DNA of 64,000 bases, taken from Anas platyrhynchos (Eukaryota > Chordata > Aves > Anseriformes > Anatidae). A program made the position numbers and the translations under genes. The stretch is from NCBI RefSeq assembly GCF_047663525.1, contig NC_092590.1, positions 16,457,001 through 16,521,000 on the forward strand, read 5' to 3'. The first letter of the stretch is position 1. Each line of letters begins with the position of its first letter. Below are positions 33,537 through 46,387 of the stretch, in pieces. The notes beneath the pieces were generated by a model, which saw only the letters and a list, made by a program, of their open reading frames with translations, was not told the DNA's origin and did no database searches.

Positions 33537-34497
33537 GAAAATAGGATCAACGTTTGGAACACAAGGATGCCTGTTTCCCAATTTCAGGAGGTCACAGACT
33601 GGGGAAAAGAAAAAAAAAAGGTCTGTTTTGGATGTCCAGACCCCTCAAGCCACCCTGCACAACCCATAAACAGAAGAAGCAGTGGAAGTGGTGCCACAGC
33701 ACTGGTACATGTATTAAGACCTGCAACCCCCAAATTGAGAGCTGCTCAGCCTACCTGTACTTGCGAGTCAGAGGCGAATATGGGGTTACCCAGCTAAAAC
33801 CCCACTCAGTTCAGGATTAAGCCATGTAACAGCACTTTCCAGTTTCTTGTCCAGTGAGTTTTGCAAGTAGCACCTAAAAGAGCTAGCTGCTGGCACACGC
33901 ATCATTTGCTGGCATGCTGGTTTTATTCCCTTTTGTTCCAGTGCATAATTTATAAGCGTATCTTATTTTTGGAGAAGTTTGCCCTAAATGGTGCTTTTTG
34001 TTTTCGCATGTTGCATTGCAGCTGTGAAGGCAGGCAGAGCCGTGCTGTGGAAGAAATATTTTTGCACAATTTTCCTTTTTTCTTCTTTTATTTTTTACAT
34101 ATGAGGAAATACTTTCTCCCAGCTTTTTAATTCTCTCCCCCCCTCCATCTCTTCTAAGCAAATGGTTGTTTACTAAGAAGTAGCACATCCTTATACTCAT
34201 ATAGACATCTGTGCCACTGAGAAATACAATTGTACTTTCTTCTGCTTTGTCATACATTTTTTCAAAGCAGGCACATGCTCCTCCACGGGCTCGAGGTTTT
34301 TATGTGCAAATAGAGGTCTTGGTTGACTGCTCCGAAGCCTAAGATCCCACAGAAATCAAAAGAACAGAAGAGCGTCCTTTAAGTGAGATGCGCTAGAGTG
34401 ATTTCCTTAACAACAGCCGCAATTTCCAAACTTCCTCAGCTATAAGTTTGCATAAATTTACCCTTGGGGTTCCACGGGTTTGATGGCGTGAAATATC

Positions 34498-34866
34498 ACA
34501 GAATCACAGAATCATCTAGGTTGGAAGAGACCTCCAAGATCATTGAGTCCAACCTCTGACCTAACTCTAATCAGTCCTCCGCTAAATCATATCACTGAGC
34601 TCTACATCTAAACGTCTTTTAAAGACCTCCAGGGATGGTGACTCAGCCGCTTCCCTGGGCAGCCCGTTCCAATGCCTCAAAACCCTTTTGGTAAAGAAGC
34701 TTTTCCTAATATCCAACCCAAACCTCCTCAGGCACAACTTTAGCCCATTCCTCCTCATCCTATCACAGGGAACGGGGGCGAATAGACCAAACCCGAATCT
34801 CTGACCAATATCCAAATCTCCATTCTTGCCCACAAGGGAAATGCCAGCAGACAGCCCATCCCCCTC
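34498..34866 (-). mobile_element. CR1 LINE 3' fragment with an open ORF2 C-terminus
   Basis: The minus strand reads 83 open codons (34582-34833) ending with [20 protein letters not shown] and [11 protein letters not shown], the characteristic C-terminus of CR1 ORF2. The 3' UTR follows to the terminal ATTCTGTGATT-type repeats, seen on the + strand as CACAGAATCACAGAATCATC at 34500-34515 and just before. It is 5'-truncated. A run of 23 A (34867-34889, + strand) abuts the truncated 5' end. Its sequence differs from the other two CR1 copies here, so it is a separate subfamily or an older insertion. Confidence 0.92.
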
Positions 34867-34889
34867 AAAAAAAAAAAAAAAAAAAAAAA
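34867..34889. repeat. (A)23 homopolymer next to the CR1 5' break
   Basis: Uninterrupted A run at the junction between the truncated CR1 and unique sequence. In CR1 orientation it is a T run at the 5' end, so it is not this element's own tail. Confidence 0.9.
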
Positions 34890-35369
34890 GATCTCTTTGC
34901 TCTCCTCTTTACAGCTGGGTTGCCATGCTGAAGTAGCAACGCAGGAGATGCTCTCATCTGCTGTAGAACCTGGCATGCTAGCACACTAGTACAAATTTGA
35001 TCACCCCAAAGTAACCCATGCTGATGAAAATGGATCTTGCAGGCCTGGAGCTGAGCCCCTAAAAAGGCTCTTTTTAAGGAGTGAGAGATGAAGAAACGCT
35101 TGAACACAAGGTGAAATGCAGGGCGCCTGTGTTGGTGGGGATAAGGCCAGCTCTGTATCAAGAAGCCACCTCAATTTCTGCTGCTGGTCATGGTACTCCT
35201 ACTTTCCCACAGGTTTTCTCAAAGAAATACGGCACACTTGCTTAACAGCTTCAGTCCACCCGAGTATTATAAATTTTCATGCTTTAAATAATGTGTAACC
35301 ACATTTTATAACAATATCTAATAGAGATTAGGCCTAGAAAAGAACTCAGCCTAATCCTGTTAAATAAGA

Positions 35370-35720
35370 GCAAGGATATCTTGCAGACTATAAATCAAAT
35401 GCTCCCCACAATAGGAAGCTTCTTCATTACCCTGTAAGACAGATAAACAATCAGCCACACTCCAAAAAAGCTTAACTCGAAGGTATATGTTGTGATACAC
35501 AAATCAAAATTTAATTGCTACCAGCCCGCCTGTCTGCTTGCGGCCATGCAACGTCCCTATCTCGTACTACAGAGCATGTGCAAAGCTTTCAGAAACTTCA
35601 TGCATTAAAAATGCAATTATGGAAACAATTTATAATCAATATGTGGTTATTAGGGTAACCTGCACGTATGGGATATTTTATAGCAATTATAATCCCAACA
35701 GTCCTTTCTGCGAATGAAAT
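35370..35720. promoter_or_regulatory. Candidate conserved noncoding element
   Basis: Complex, non-repetitive AT-rich sequence with octamer- and homeodomain-like words (AAAATTTAATTGC, TGCATTAAAAATGCAATTAT, TTTATAATCAATATG, AGCAATTATAATCCC). It stands between repeat-bearing sequence on both sides. Pattern judgement only. Confidence 0.3.
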
Positions 35721-36129
35721 TTGCATTTTCGCTTTTCCCTTTCAGAGGTTTCAGTCCCAGCAGTGCCACCTACTGCTGAGATAACTTTGAAAATGGAATT
35801 TATTATTTCCTCAGGGGGAAAATTTTCAGAGACCATCATCCGCAGGTGGGCTGGAATAAAAACTCACAGGAAAAAAGAAAAAAATCTCCCTACCTATACG
35901 TGGCTGAGACCAGAAGTAAAAAATAAAAATAGAAATCTCTCATTTGTAATCTCACATTACTGAAACCAAGTGTTATCACTCCTCATTTATGACAATTTAT
36001 TTCTTCGCTGGTGGGAATTGTCCCAGCTCCAGTGAATAGCAGGAAGTTACACCAGCCCTTGTGAGCTCAATTTCTGGCCCAGAATTGTCAAGAGAAAAAT
36101 ATGCAGAATTACTTTTTTTATTTTGGAGA

Positions 36130-36130
<1 letters not shown>

Positions 36131-36160
<30 letters not shown>
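36131..36160. repeat. (A)30 homopolymer
   Basis: Thirty consecutive A between GGAGAC and GGTGAC. No target-site duplication is evident. Confidence 0.9.
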
Positions 36161-36162
<2 letters not shown>

Positions 36163-39100
36163 TGACTTTTGGCAAGAAAACCCAAAGTCTTGCTTATTTC
36201 TTAGTGATAGGGAAGCTATCCCCCTCTCCTGAGAATGTGTGAAGTAATTTGGTTAATGAAGGATATGAAGAACAGCTGAGGCAGGATCTCAGTATCTCTG
36301 GTGCAAGTGTAAGGAGTGATGGGATTCTGGTTTGGCTTTGCAAGGCTACGGCTGACAAGGTAAGGTACTAAGGATAGGCTTTAAGATCCTCAAAATAAGG
36401 AAAAATTATAAAATTGTGGAGTTTTTGAAACAATTTGCAATTTTGTGGTGGTTAAAATGTACTTCAGGTGGTGCCTTGTGAGGGTTTGTGCCTTGTCCTT
36501 CCCCAGAGCACATCTCCTTCCATAAAAATAGCCCGGGGGCTGGGCTCCCTCCCTAGGATGCCCATTTCTGAGCCAAAAGGGACATTTGGCTCCACTCTGG
36601 GAAGTACAGTCTGGCTTCAGCTGCAAGGAGGATGGGTGTAAAATGCTGTGCTGTGTCTGAGGTTTGGAGTTGCTTCCAGCCAAGGATTTATTAAAGGATA
36701 AGGGGTAGAAGGGAGCAAACATTTTTTTGGCTGAGAATGTGAATTTTGCAAACTGTTTTTATTAAACTCTGAAATAGAAGCACTCTGGAATTCACATTTA
36801 TATATTCAGTGAAGCAAAGAGAGATGTTTCTCCAGCGTTGTCTTCACAGCATGCTGCAGGTTAGGTGAAGCCCCGCCGAAACTGGCAGGTGCTTCTTGTT
36901 TAGGCAGGAGGAGGCAAGCTGGATCTTGCAGTAAGATGTCTGCAGGTATAAAACTGTGACCCAAAACAGGGTCACCAGAAAGGCTGGAGAGACAGTAAGT
37001 GGTTTCAGTGAGGAGGGCTCTCTGGGAACTGACGGCGAATGCTGGGGAGTGTTTAGTATTTGACAGGAATAACCTGGAATAACCTGGCTGACTGCTCGGC
37101 TTTATAAAAACACCAGACATCTCACGTCTGAAAATAACCAGCGTCCTTACTGCCTGTGACGGCAAGAAAATCAGAATAAGGGATGGAGATGGCCGAGCAC
37201 CATCAGCTCTTCACCCTTTGCCTCCTGCAGGCAGGCTCCGGCAGCACAAGGGAGCAGGAAGGCTTGAAGGTGGTAATTGCAAGGCAGGTGTGAATGCAGA
37301 AAAAAGAGGTATCTGATAGGAGGTTGCTGGGTTGTTTGTTTTTAGGGTGACTTTTCTGGAGCTGAGTATTCCATGTTTTCCTACACGTAGCCCTCTAATT
37401 GAACATTTGGGACTTATTTTCCATGCAGATTTTGTGATTTTTTAACTTAATCTTTGCCCCAGTCTTACAGGGCAAAACAATAAAGTAAGAATAGGGAGAA
37501 CATCTGTCCTATAGGATGAACAGCAGGTATTATCTAAATTGGCTTTACGCAAACCTCTGTAAATACTTGTTTCTAACCAATTGCTTCTGCTTACCTCACC
37601 AAACACCATCCATTACCAGACAAAGAACATTTTATGAAGAATAGTTGAAATACCTTGGTGTCAAAATGACCTTTCTGTAGGTGGACAGAGAAGGGTGAGG
37701 TAAAACAGAAAAGCTGTGGAGGGTTCCTACAGCCTAACTCCCAACCACTGGAAGAACCCAACTGAGGCATCTTGGATGACACTGGGTATACTGACCACCT
37801 TCAGAGGGTCCTCACTTCTGTGTAGGAAAAGCCTGGCATGGTGAGGCTTCTGTTTTACAACACAGTCTGTTGGGAAGTTCCTGAGCCTGCCTGCTGGGAC
37901 ATTCATTGATATTGCAGACTGATGTCCCCTCACCCACCCTGATAGGATCTGTGTACCACAAAGATGTGTCTGCTTAAATTTCTGGATATTGGGTAGGCTG
38001 CTTTTCATTCCAGCTAAATGAGACCTTTTCATTTCATTTTTCATTGCATTTTTTTATTTTCATTTCTGTAAATTGCATTTTCCAAATTATTTATATTTAT
38101 ATATGTATAAGTTGATAGGGAACTCTTTTTTGGTGGCTCTTAGGAGAGTGATTCCAGCACGGAATGAAAAATAAACTTTAAAGTATAATTTGCTACTGTC
38201 CTTTCCAATCTGCTCGTTTGGCCTTCACTAAATGTTTCAAAACAGAACACCTCCAGCTGTTCCCCTGCCTATAAGAGAACTTGAATTTCAAAATCAGCTT
38301 CCACACACCCTGTCTCTGCTGGGAGCCCAGCTCTGTTCTGCGGGATTAAATCTGGACATTATTAAATTCTTCTGATCAGTGACAGAAGCGCCTTCAGAAA
38401 GAGTGCTGAGCAGCTGCTTAATATTGTTTTTGTGGTGATAGGGAGGCAAATGCCTTTTGCATTGGCTGGGAAAAGCAGTTTGTGTCATTCCTAGAGGCAC
38501 TTTATTGTGGAAACACAGCTCAGAGTCATTCTTTACAGGCCAGTTGCCAAAACTTCAGCAGAAGCAGAGAAGCTTGCAAATAATTAGCTGGACTGCCTCT
38601 AGCAGGTGTCACTTTGGAATTCATAGTTGATGATAATCCTCAAAGATTGCAGAGAGGGGATCTGACTGGACAAAGCAAGGCTAATATCCACATATTACTC
38701 TGAGAGCAACCACTCTCCTCACTAATGCACCAGCTCTGATGGGAAGCAGCTTGACAAAAAATCTGCAATTTGAACTACTGGATAAAGAACGAATAAATTG
38801 CTCATTTTAACTTGAAAAAAAAAAGGGGGGAAAGAAAAAAAGGAGAAAAAGAATGCCCCCTACCCCCAAACAAATCAATACAATGTCTTGAATTGGAAAA
38901 GGATGCTGCTTAATTGGAATACAGATCCTGCATGAAACCCTGATTCTAGCATGAGGTATTTAATACTTTCTGCCACAATAAAAGAAGAGAATTAATGGAC
39001 TCAGTGGGAAATCTAGATGGCATTTAGCTCTGAATCAGACTATTATTTTACACTTGGCATTGATAGGAGTCAAAATGAGGCCACAAGCCCAAGACTTTCT

Positions 39101-42100
39101 CAGCTCCTCGCGTGTGCCAATTCCCTTTATATTCCCATGATCCCTGCTTGGAGGCTTCCCTTTCTCCATCGCTCAATCATAGCAACAGCAAACTGAGGTA
39201 ATAAATTATGAAGCCTCTCCAGGCTAAATGTGGGTAAAAAATGCATTCATTTTCTCTCTTTTTAAATATGTGGCGATTGCACATACATGTAAGATGTAGC
39301 TGACAGTTTCTATAATATATGGTTAAAAAGGCAGACAGTTATTACAGAAATTTTATTCTATAAATGCATGCTTAATCAAAATTTGCTGCTTGCCCTGTAG
39401 AGGAGGAATTTCTTTTGTCACCACTCTGAGTGTTAAGACATGCATGTATATTCAGGGTGAATGAAATGGAGACAAGATTTGAATGAATTTTTATACTTTC
39501 TAGGGATTAAAATGTTGCAAATTTTTGCAATATTTTTTTTTCCTTTCCCTAGTGTTTGAGGAATATTATAGCTTGTAAGAAATGAGGAAGATGAAGGAAT
39601 TATATGAGTAAAAACACTGTGGGCAACTCTCCAAATCCATCCTTAGACTTTCTTTCTAATCAGATTTATTTGGAAGGTGTCATGATTGTTAGCCATCTCA
39701 GAAGCCCTCACTGTAACAGTCCTCAGGACACTTTGGATCTATCAGAAGTGCTGCATTGCCATTTTCCCCCAGGCCCAGCATTATGCTGACTGTAAGCCGT
39801 GCAATGCTGCATGTAGAAGGTGTTATTTATAAACCTGGGCCTGATTAGTCCTCATGATACCTTCAAAAGTGGATATATAAGATTATGAATATCTTGCTTC
39901 AAGCCAAATGGCAAGTGAGGAGCAGAAATGAGGCTGGGATTCAAGTTCTCAGTTCCCATGCCTTTCGTACAAAGTCCTGTCATGCAAAGATGAGGTGTGA
40001 GAGCAGTAGTGCAACAAGAAAAAAAAAGCTGATGATGATCACCAGGTGCCGTGCGCTCGTTCTGATGCTCTTCTGGTTGTTTCCCTCCAAGCAATCTGGC
40101 TTCCCTGTTACCTGAAATACCTTCAGGATTGACCTCATGTAACTCTGCTTCCCCCAGGGGAGCCATGAGATGCCTTCTCAACATTTCCCAACCAAGCTGT
40201 GGAGCAAATCAACAGCAACACTTTTGCCAGACCCCACAGAGCAAGGATGCTTGGTTCAGTACTGGGGGGAAAAGGTAGTCTGCAAAACCAGACAGTGGGT
40301 AGCTGGAAAACAAGTGGGAGCCCTGCTCCTGGAGGCCTGGTCGGAGAAATGACGTTGGATCTGAGCTGGCAGACAGTGCTTTATCACCAGCTCCCTGGCT
40401 TGGGGCTTACTGGCCAGTTTCATCACATATGGCTAGCTTAAAAATAGATATCTAGAGTGAGAGCTTGAAAAGTCAGTTTAAGAAAGACTTAAGAGGAGTT
40501 TCTCTCTCCTTCCCCAGAGCAAACGCTCATAACGAGAGATTGCTTTGTGATATCCCCGGAGCCACAGAGCCATTTCCAGGCTATGGAAACCCCATAGTAG
40601 TGCAAAGAGGAATGGCTCAGCTGCAGGGCTCAAGTAACTTCAGGCAGGATGGCTCCTTTTAGACCAGTAGTGTTTTATTTCAGAAGTCAATCACGCTTTC
40701 CAAAAGCTTGAGCTTAGCTTGGCAGAAGAAGAGCACTTTTGTCCTCTCTATCTCCTCTCCACGATGACCTTTGGCTTTACAATCTGATTGCCCTTAGGGT
40801 TTTATAATCTCAGATTTGTTGGTAACAGATATCGTATGCTGGCGATCCCCATATTGTGAAGCCCCATTTTAAAAAAAATAATTCTGCTGAAGCAAAGATA
40901 AGCTATTGTTTTCAGCTATAGGGTTTTAATAAAGCTGGCATATGAGAGGGCAGGGATCCAAGCCAATTATAACCTAATTGACCCTCTTATTCCTTCTTTC
41001 TTATCTGAAAGCACATTCTTTGCCAGTCAGGCTCATGATATCTGTTGCTTGGAAAGTGTAGTTTTCAATGACCTACAATTTCAGTGATCTACAGCATTCC
41101 TGATCCAGATAAATAAATGCAGGCATCTACCTCTAGTTGGATGATTGATTTAGTTAGTGGTCATAATTGGTCAATTAGGGAGACAGCCTGCTAAAGCCAG
41201 GAAAATGAGCAAGAGATGGAGGGAATCTGAGCACAGGATTTACCTTGACAGAGGAAACAATTTAAATGAAGGGAATCCAATGTTGCCTATTTAATACTCC
41301 ATAGAGTATGAAAAGGCTTTCCGGAAATAATTACTCTCCCTATACACTGTTGTAACGAGGAGAAATTAAGTCACTGGCAAACTGAAGTCACCATTTTCCC
41401 ATAAGTTTTCATGGCTCATTTGGCATTACTGGCTGGATGCTGGGGACTGGAGGAGAAATGAGCAGGCCACGCTGATCAGCTCAGGGGTGGGTGGCCCAGG
41501 AGCATTCTGTCAGCACACCTTGCTGCTTAAATTGGGGAAGAGGCATCTGGCATCAGCACAGCTCCTTGCATTCATTGTCTTGTGTCTAGCAGTGCCAGGA
41601 AAGAGTTCGGACAAGAGCTCCTGTGGCATGATGAAGAATACTGTATAGCAGCTCAGGCAGAGAAGGAATTGGAGAGTGAAGCTATGAGCAGGTAGATTAA
41701 TCCATCCAAAGGGCATACAGTGGCTTGGCTGGATACATGATGTGAATTCAGAAGAACAGATTTGCTTCTTGCTTCTGAGCAGGAATACAAATGAGGAAAT
41801 CAACTCCTACTGCTTCTCCCTCCTAAAGACTGAATCAGGATCCAGAGTGCTGCTCCACCAAAAGCAGGGCATGCCCAGCACGGCCATAGCCATGAATTGA
41901 ACTCTCTTCTACACTTCTTCTCCAGACCCACCTTTCAAAAGGGAGGGAAGGCGAGATCTGTCCTCTTCAGAGAGTCTTTAGGTAACTGCAGCAAGTACAT
42001 ACAGACCTCTGTATCTCCCCAGACTGTCTCCTCAGCTATGACTCCATCCTCTGTAGCACATATAGCAGCGTAACACCCAGCAAGTCCTTCAAAGTAACAT

Positions 42101-42174
42101 AACCAGGCAGTTCTGGTCTTGTTGTCTGAGATGGGGGGAAAAATTGCTTAAAAGGGCTTTTAAGGATTTACACT

Positions 42175-42223
42175 CATTAGCAGTTTCAGATGCTAATGTT
42201 TATACATTAGCAGTTTCAGATGC
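42175..42223. repeat. 19-bp direct repeat, 30-bp period
   Basis: CATTAGCAGTTTCAGATGC occurs at 42175-42193 and again, identically, at 42205-42223. It looks like a recent local duplication of a 30-bp unit. Confidence 0.9.
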
Positions 42224-43485
42224 CTGATCAGTGAGAAATCTCACCTCGGGCATTTACATAGTGGTGAGGGAGGGAAAGGATGTGCATGCACCCATGTAAG
42301 GGGGTGTTCAAGTGGAGACAGGAGATGTGGGGTCCAGCTGCTTTTTGGGGCTGGGAAGCAAACGCAATTTTTCTGCTACCAGGACTCTGGGAATGCTTGC
42401 AACCTGACTTTCCTTCTCAGTCATTGTCATGCCACAAAGCACAAGCTTTTCGGTAGCATCCTGAGGGGTTGTGTCAGGTGGCACCTTCTCTTTTATTCGT
42501 TGGCTTGGGTACCATTGCCTTTTGCATTACTGCCTGGTTTCAACACCTGCGTTTCCAAATGAGCCCTGTGCTGCTTTGTGCCTGGTGTTACTTGGGCTGG
42601 GTGAACTATTGCTTTGGAGTCACAGTCAGGGAGACAATTCGGTGCCATCACCTGCAATATTTAACAGAGCCCAGCTGCAGCTTGCAATGTGAGACATCCC
42701 TTCCTCCCAGCCTTCACCCTCAAATCACGGCATTTCAGCAAAGCGCACAGGAGAGCTCCACAGGGAGCTAACAAGGAGTGGGTGTTGGGAGTCACAGTTT
42801 TGTGGCATTGAAAACATCTTCAGAATTTTTTGGTCTCTTTAGCATTCCCATTCCACGTTTGTCTCTAATTTTCGCATGTATATTTGTCGTAGTCCTTTAC
42901 TATGTGTTTTCCATGCCCAACTGTGGGAAATGGACCAATTGTCTTCAGCCACCAGCCGCCAAAAAGAAATACATAATACATTTTTATAAAAGAAATACAT
43001 AAATAAAAATCAGAAGTGATTATTTATTAAATAGAAACTATATGGTTGTTGACAGGAAGAGCCACCCATGTTATCACAGATGCCAGCCTTCAGCGAGGTT
43101 TGTGCACCAGCAGAGCTCACCCATCCCCAGTGCAAATGTAGTCACTTGTTCAGACCTCACCCGTGACTTTGCTGCTTCATCCTAAAATTTTGACTTCCAC
43201 AGGCTCTCCTGGCACATTTTGGCTTTGAAACCACATGGACAAGGTATGCCAAGACCCTGCATCATGCACAGAAAGCTGCTAGGGAGCCATGGCATCAATA
43301 GCCTCTAATTGCCCTTCTAGGCCTCGCCTCACCCACATAAGCCCTAGGCCTGGGTAGCGATGTGGGCTTTGTGCATGCAGGGAACCTGGGAGGTGCAGAG
43401 GGGAGGCTTATGGTGCTGACTGAGCCCCAGTAGCAAAGGTGTCTGTGGGGTAGTTCTTGTCTCACACAAATATTACATGTGTCGA

Positions 43486-44031
43486 TGTGGTGGTTTCACT
43501 CAGGTGGGCTGCTGAGCTCCACCAAAACCGCTCTCTCACTCCCCCTCCTCAAAAGTAAAGGGGGAGCTGGAGCTCCTCTCCACGGGTGGGTGGCAGCTCC
43601 CCCCAGACCCCCGGCTCCACTGGGGGCTCCTCTCCATGGGCTGCAGCGTGGAGATCTGCTCCATGTGGGACCCATGGGCTGCAGGGGGACAGCCTGCTCC
43701 ACCAGGGGCCTCTCCACAGGCCATAGGGGAACTGCTGCTGCCTGCCTGCAGCACCTCCTGCCCTCCTGCTGCACTCACCCGGGGGGCTGCAGGGATGGCT
43801 GAGTCTCCTCGCTCTCTCAGCTGTTGTTGCGCAGCAGTTTTTCCTGTTTAAATATGGTCTCACAGAGCTGCAAACAACATCGCTTATTGACTTGGCTCTG
43901 GGCAGTGGCAGGTCCCTTTGGAGCCAGATGAAACTGGCCCTTATCAAACATGGAGCAGCTGCTGGATTCTTCTCGCAGAGGCCACCCCTGCAGCCCCCTG
44001 CTACCAAACCTTGCTACGTAAACCCACTACA
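43486..44031 (+). mobile_element. Probable avian endogenous-retrovirus solo LTR
   Basis: A sequence of about 546 bases starting TGTGGTGGTTTCACTCAGG and ending AACCCACTACA, so it has TG...CA ends. The text resembles a family I have seen repeatedly in bird genomes (CTCTCACTCCCCCTCCTCAAA near the start, repeated GGGCTGCAG...GCCTGCTCCAC units in the middle, AGCTGTTGTTGCGCAGCAG, and CAGAGGCCACCCCTGCAGCC near the end). The flanking 5-mers GTCGA and GTTTA agree at three of five positions, a weak possible target-site duplication. No gag, pol or env sequence is present, so it would be a solo LTR. Orientation and class are uncertain, since I had no library to compare against. Confidence 0.5.
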
Positions 44032-44380
44032 GTTTAACTAGCTTAAACATTGCTGAATGGACTTCAAGAGCAGCAGCGTTTGTTCTCGTTTGAGGTGGAG
44101 CCGGAGCACGCATGTCAGTCATGGTAGCCTGGTGTCTGAGCTCGGTGCTGCTTGCAAAATGAGCAGAGATTTAAAACACAGCTTCTTCATCCTGGGTTTG
44201 TAGTGAGCAGTTGTTCTGTTTATGAACATGATGTGCTGTATCACGTTGTTTATGTAACCCATCAATCATTTGTGTTTGCTTATTGCTTTGGTATGTTTGC
44301 TGGGAGAAAAGCTGAGCCCCTCAGAGCAGCTCCTCTTTCCTCTCATCCTTCTCCCACACAACAGGTCATCTCTGTTCCTG

Positions 44381-44383
44381 CCC

Positions 44384-44415
<32 letters not shown>
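44381..44415. repeat. (C)24 followed by (A)11
   Basis: Twenty-four C run directly into eleven A, then CAAAACAAAAAAA. The C run is exceptionally long for vertebrate DNA and likely to be unstable or miscounted. Confidence 0.9.
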
Positions 44416-44425
<10 letters not shown>

Positions 44426-46364
44426 AAATTGGAGGGAAACATCTTGGGTGATTCCCACAGTGGGGGAGCAGAGGGGCTGCTCATTGGTCTGCAACTGCAG
44501 TGACTGGCTGCTGGAGTGCCTTGGGTTAATCATACCTTGCATTGTTCAAGCCTATAATGCAATCTCAAGTGAGGACAAAACTGTTCTTAACATGCAGAGT
44601 CTGACCTAGGAGATGGGATGGGTTAACTGCCTGCTGGACAATGTTATAAGATCAGGTGCTGTGATGGGAGATCAGGTTAGGAGGCAGAGGGTGCATGCTG
44701 TCCAAAATACAGCATTTAAACTAATTGTTGAATTTTTGTCCTGTAATGAATAGCTGGGACTGAACCAGACATATTCCCAACAGGTAGCAAAATGAGGTGA
44801 GTTTCCCAAGCCTATGCTGTTGACCTGGACCTCTTGCTGTGAGCCCTGAGCAGCACTCAGTACCGATGCTCACAGGATTGGAGGCTACTGGGCTGAATCA
44901 GATCCCCCATCCCTCACACTGGAACCAGTCTGAGGTAATTCAGAGCAGCAAATGGTCAGCAGCTGATGTTAGCCAAGAGTAATCCTACCCTAAGGGAAAG
45001 GGAGGAATAATCAAAACGCTTCACGACAGAGGGTGAAATAGAACAACTTCTGCAGGAGGCAGTCCTGGACCTCTCAGGGGATGCTAGTTTGGCACAGAGG
45101 GAAAAGTAGTAGGCCAACACAGAAACAAAAATGCATGGAGCAGAACAAATACATATGTGCATGTCAGTGGGGCCTTGGTGTTTCAAAAATGTGCCGCTAG
45201 CTAATGTAGATTTCCCCCACATATATATTTATTTATTTAGCTACTAAACCAGACAAGGTGACGTTCTCTTCTTCTGCGGTGAAGACCACCTATAATATTC
45301 AATAACGTAATAATACAGAAAAGCCTTTAGTATGGTCTTTAATAAAATACCCTGACCTGACAGGTAAGTTATTGACTATTATAAAGCTGTTAGATTTAAT
45401 ATGAATCTCCTGGGCAATCCCTGGTATTCATCACATTTTCATGAGTAGAGAACGGTTGTAGATATTGCCAGATGTGGTCTCAGAGTGGAGAGCAACTGAG
45501 ATAAAAATTGCAAAAGCAGATAAATGATGCATGGGCTGAAATCCCATTTCCAATCAGACCCAGAGAATGCTGTAAAAAGATTTAGTGGGCTTCCTCCCAG
45601 CAATTTGAAAGTCTCCTGAACAATTTACCCAGCTGCCCTGGGAGAAAGAGGAGTGGGCAGAAAGTGAATAATCTGATCTTTATATTAATTTTATCTCATA
45701 GATTACTTTAAATCCTGTAGCAGGGGATTGTATAACCCTGTAGTATTTTCTGTGGCTGCTCTAAGGGGCTGCATAAATGTCTGATGCCAGAACTTACTGA
45801 TTTGGACTTTGTTAACATCTTACTGTGGCCAGCATCCTAATATTTTGTGATGTACAACATGCTGCTTTCTTGTGCTGCCTTTCATTTTAGCATTTTCTGA
45901 TCTCTTTCTATGCAGTTTTAGATAAAAAATCTTGTTCCAAACTTCCCTGGCTGTGCCCTGGTACAGCCCTGGTACATTTGGGCTGTTTGAATTGCTCATC
46001 AGTGGAAGAGAGGGAAAGGCTGCTGTGAACTTACTGCCCTCTTTTCTGTAATGCCCAAACTTACAGCTTTAGTGTTTAATTTCATTTTGCAGTCATGCCC
46101 AGAGGAATCCCCTATCAAAGTCTTAGCATTATTGCTCTAGGTGCTGTATATGCATAAAATAGTAAACCCTGTGTCTATGGGAATGAGTGCTGTGGGATTC
46201 CTAAACAGGCTGGGCAGATTTTCATGGAGGGGCTGTGCTGAAACAGCTCCTGATGGTCTTGGTGGGAGATATATACTCCTGCAAATCACAAACCAAGCAC
46301 ATATCCTCTAATTTTCCTGTGCTGGGATTGGATTTTTTGTTGTTGTTGTCATCTATGTTTCATC

Positions 46365-46387
46365 TTTTTTTTTTTTTTTTTTTTTTT
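46365..46387. repeat. (T)23 homopolymer
   Basis: Uninterrupted T run preceded by (GTT)n at about 46338-46348. Confidence 0.9.

Larger units (their letters stand above)
27463..34497. other. Intergenic sequence, no gene seen
   Basis: Unique-looking noncoding sequence with an A run near 28800-28814, a T run near 31119-31133, a TA/CA microsatellite at 32264-32302 and a TTA repeat at 33513-33536. An AT-rich segment at 28150-28330 is listed separately. No exon or RNA gene could be supported. Confidence 0.6.
34890..43485. other. Intergenic sequence, no gene seen
   Basis: Noncoding, mostly complex sequence. It includes a candidate conserved block at 35370-35720, a 30-base A run at 36131-36160, a purine-rich tract at 38813-38851, and a 19-bp direct repeat at 42175-42223. 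ORFs up to about 120 codons occur on both strands without recognisable similarity. Confidence 0.6.

Noticed and set aside
38813..38851. Purine-rich A/G tract that might form triplex DNA
   Set aside because: It lacks the mirror symmetry needed for H-DNA; best described as low-complexity sequence.
43479..44007. Overlapping ORFs on both strands at 43.5-44.0 kb
   Set aside because: They lie in the GC-rich, internally repetitive probable LTR and are open on several frames because of composition.
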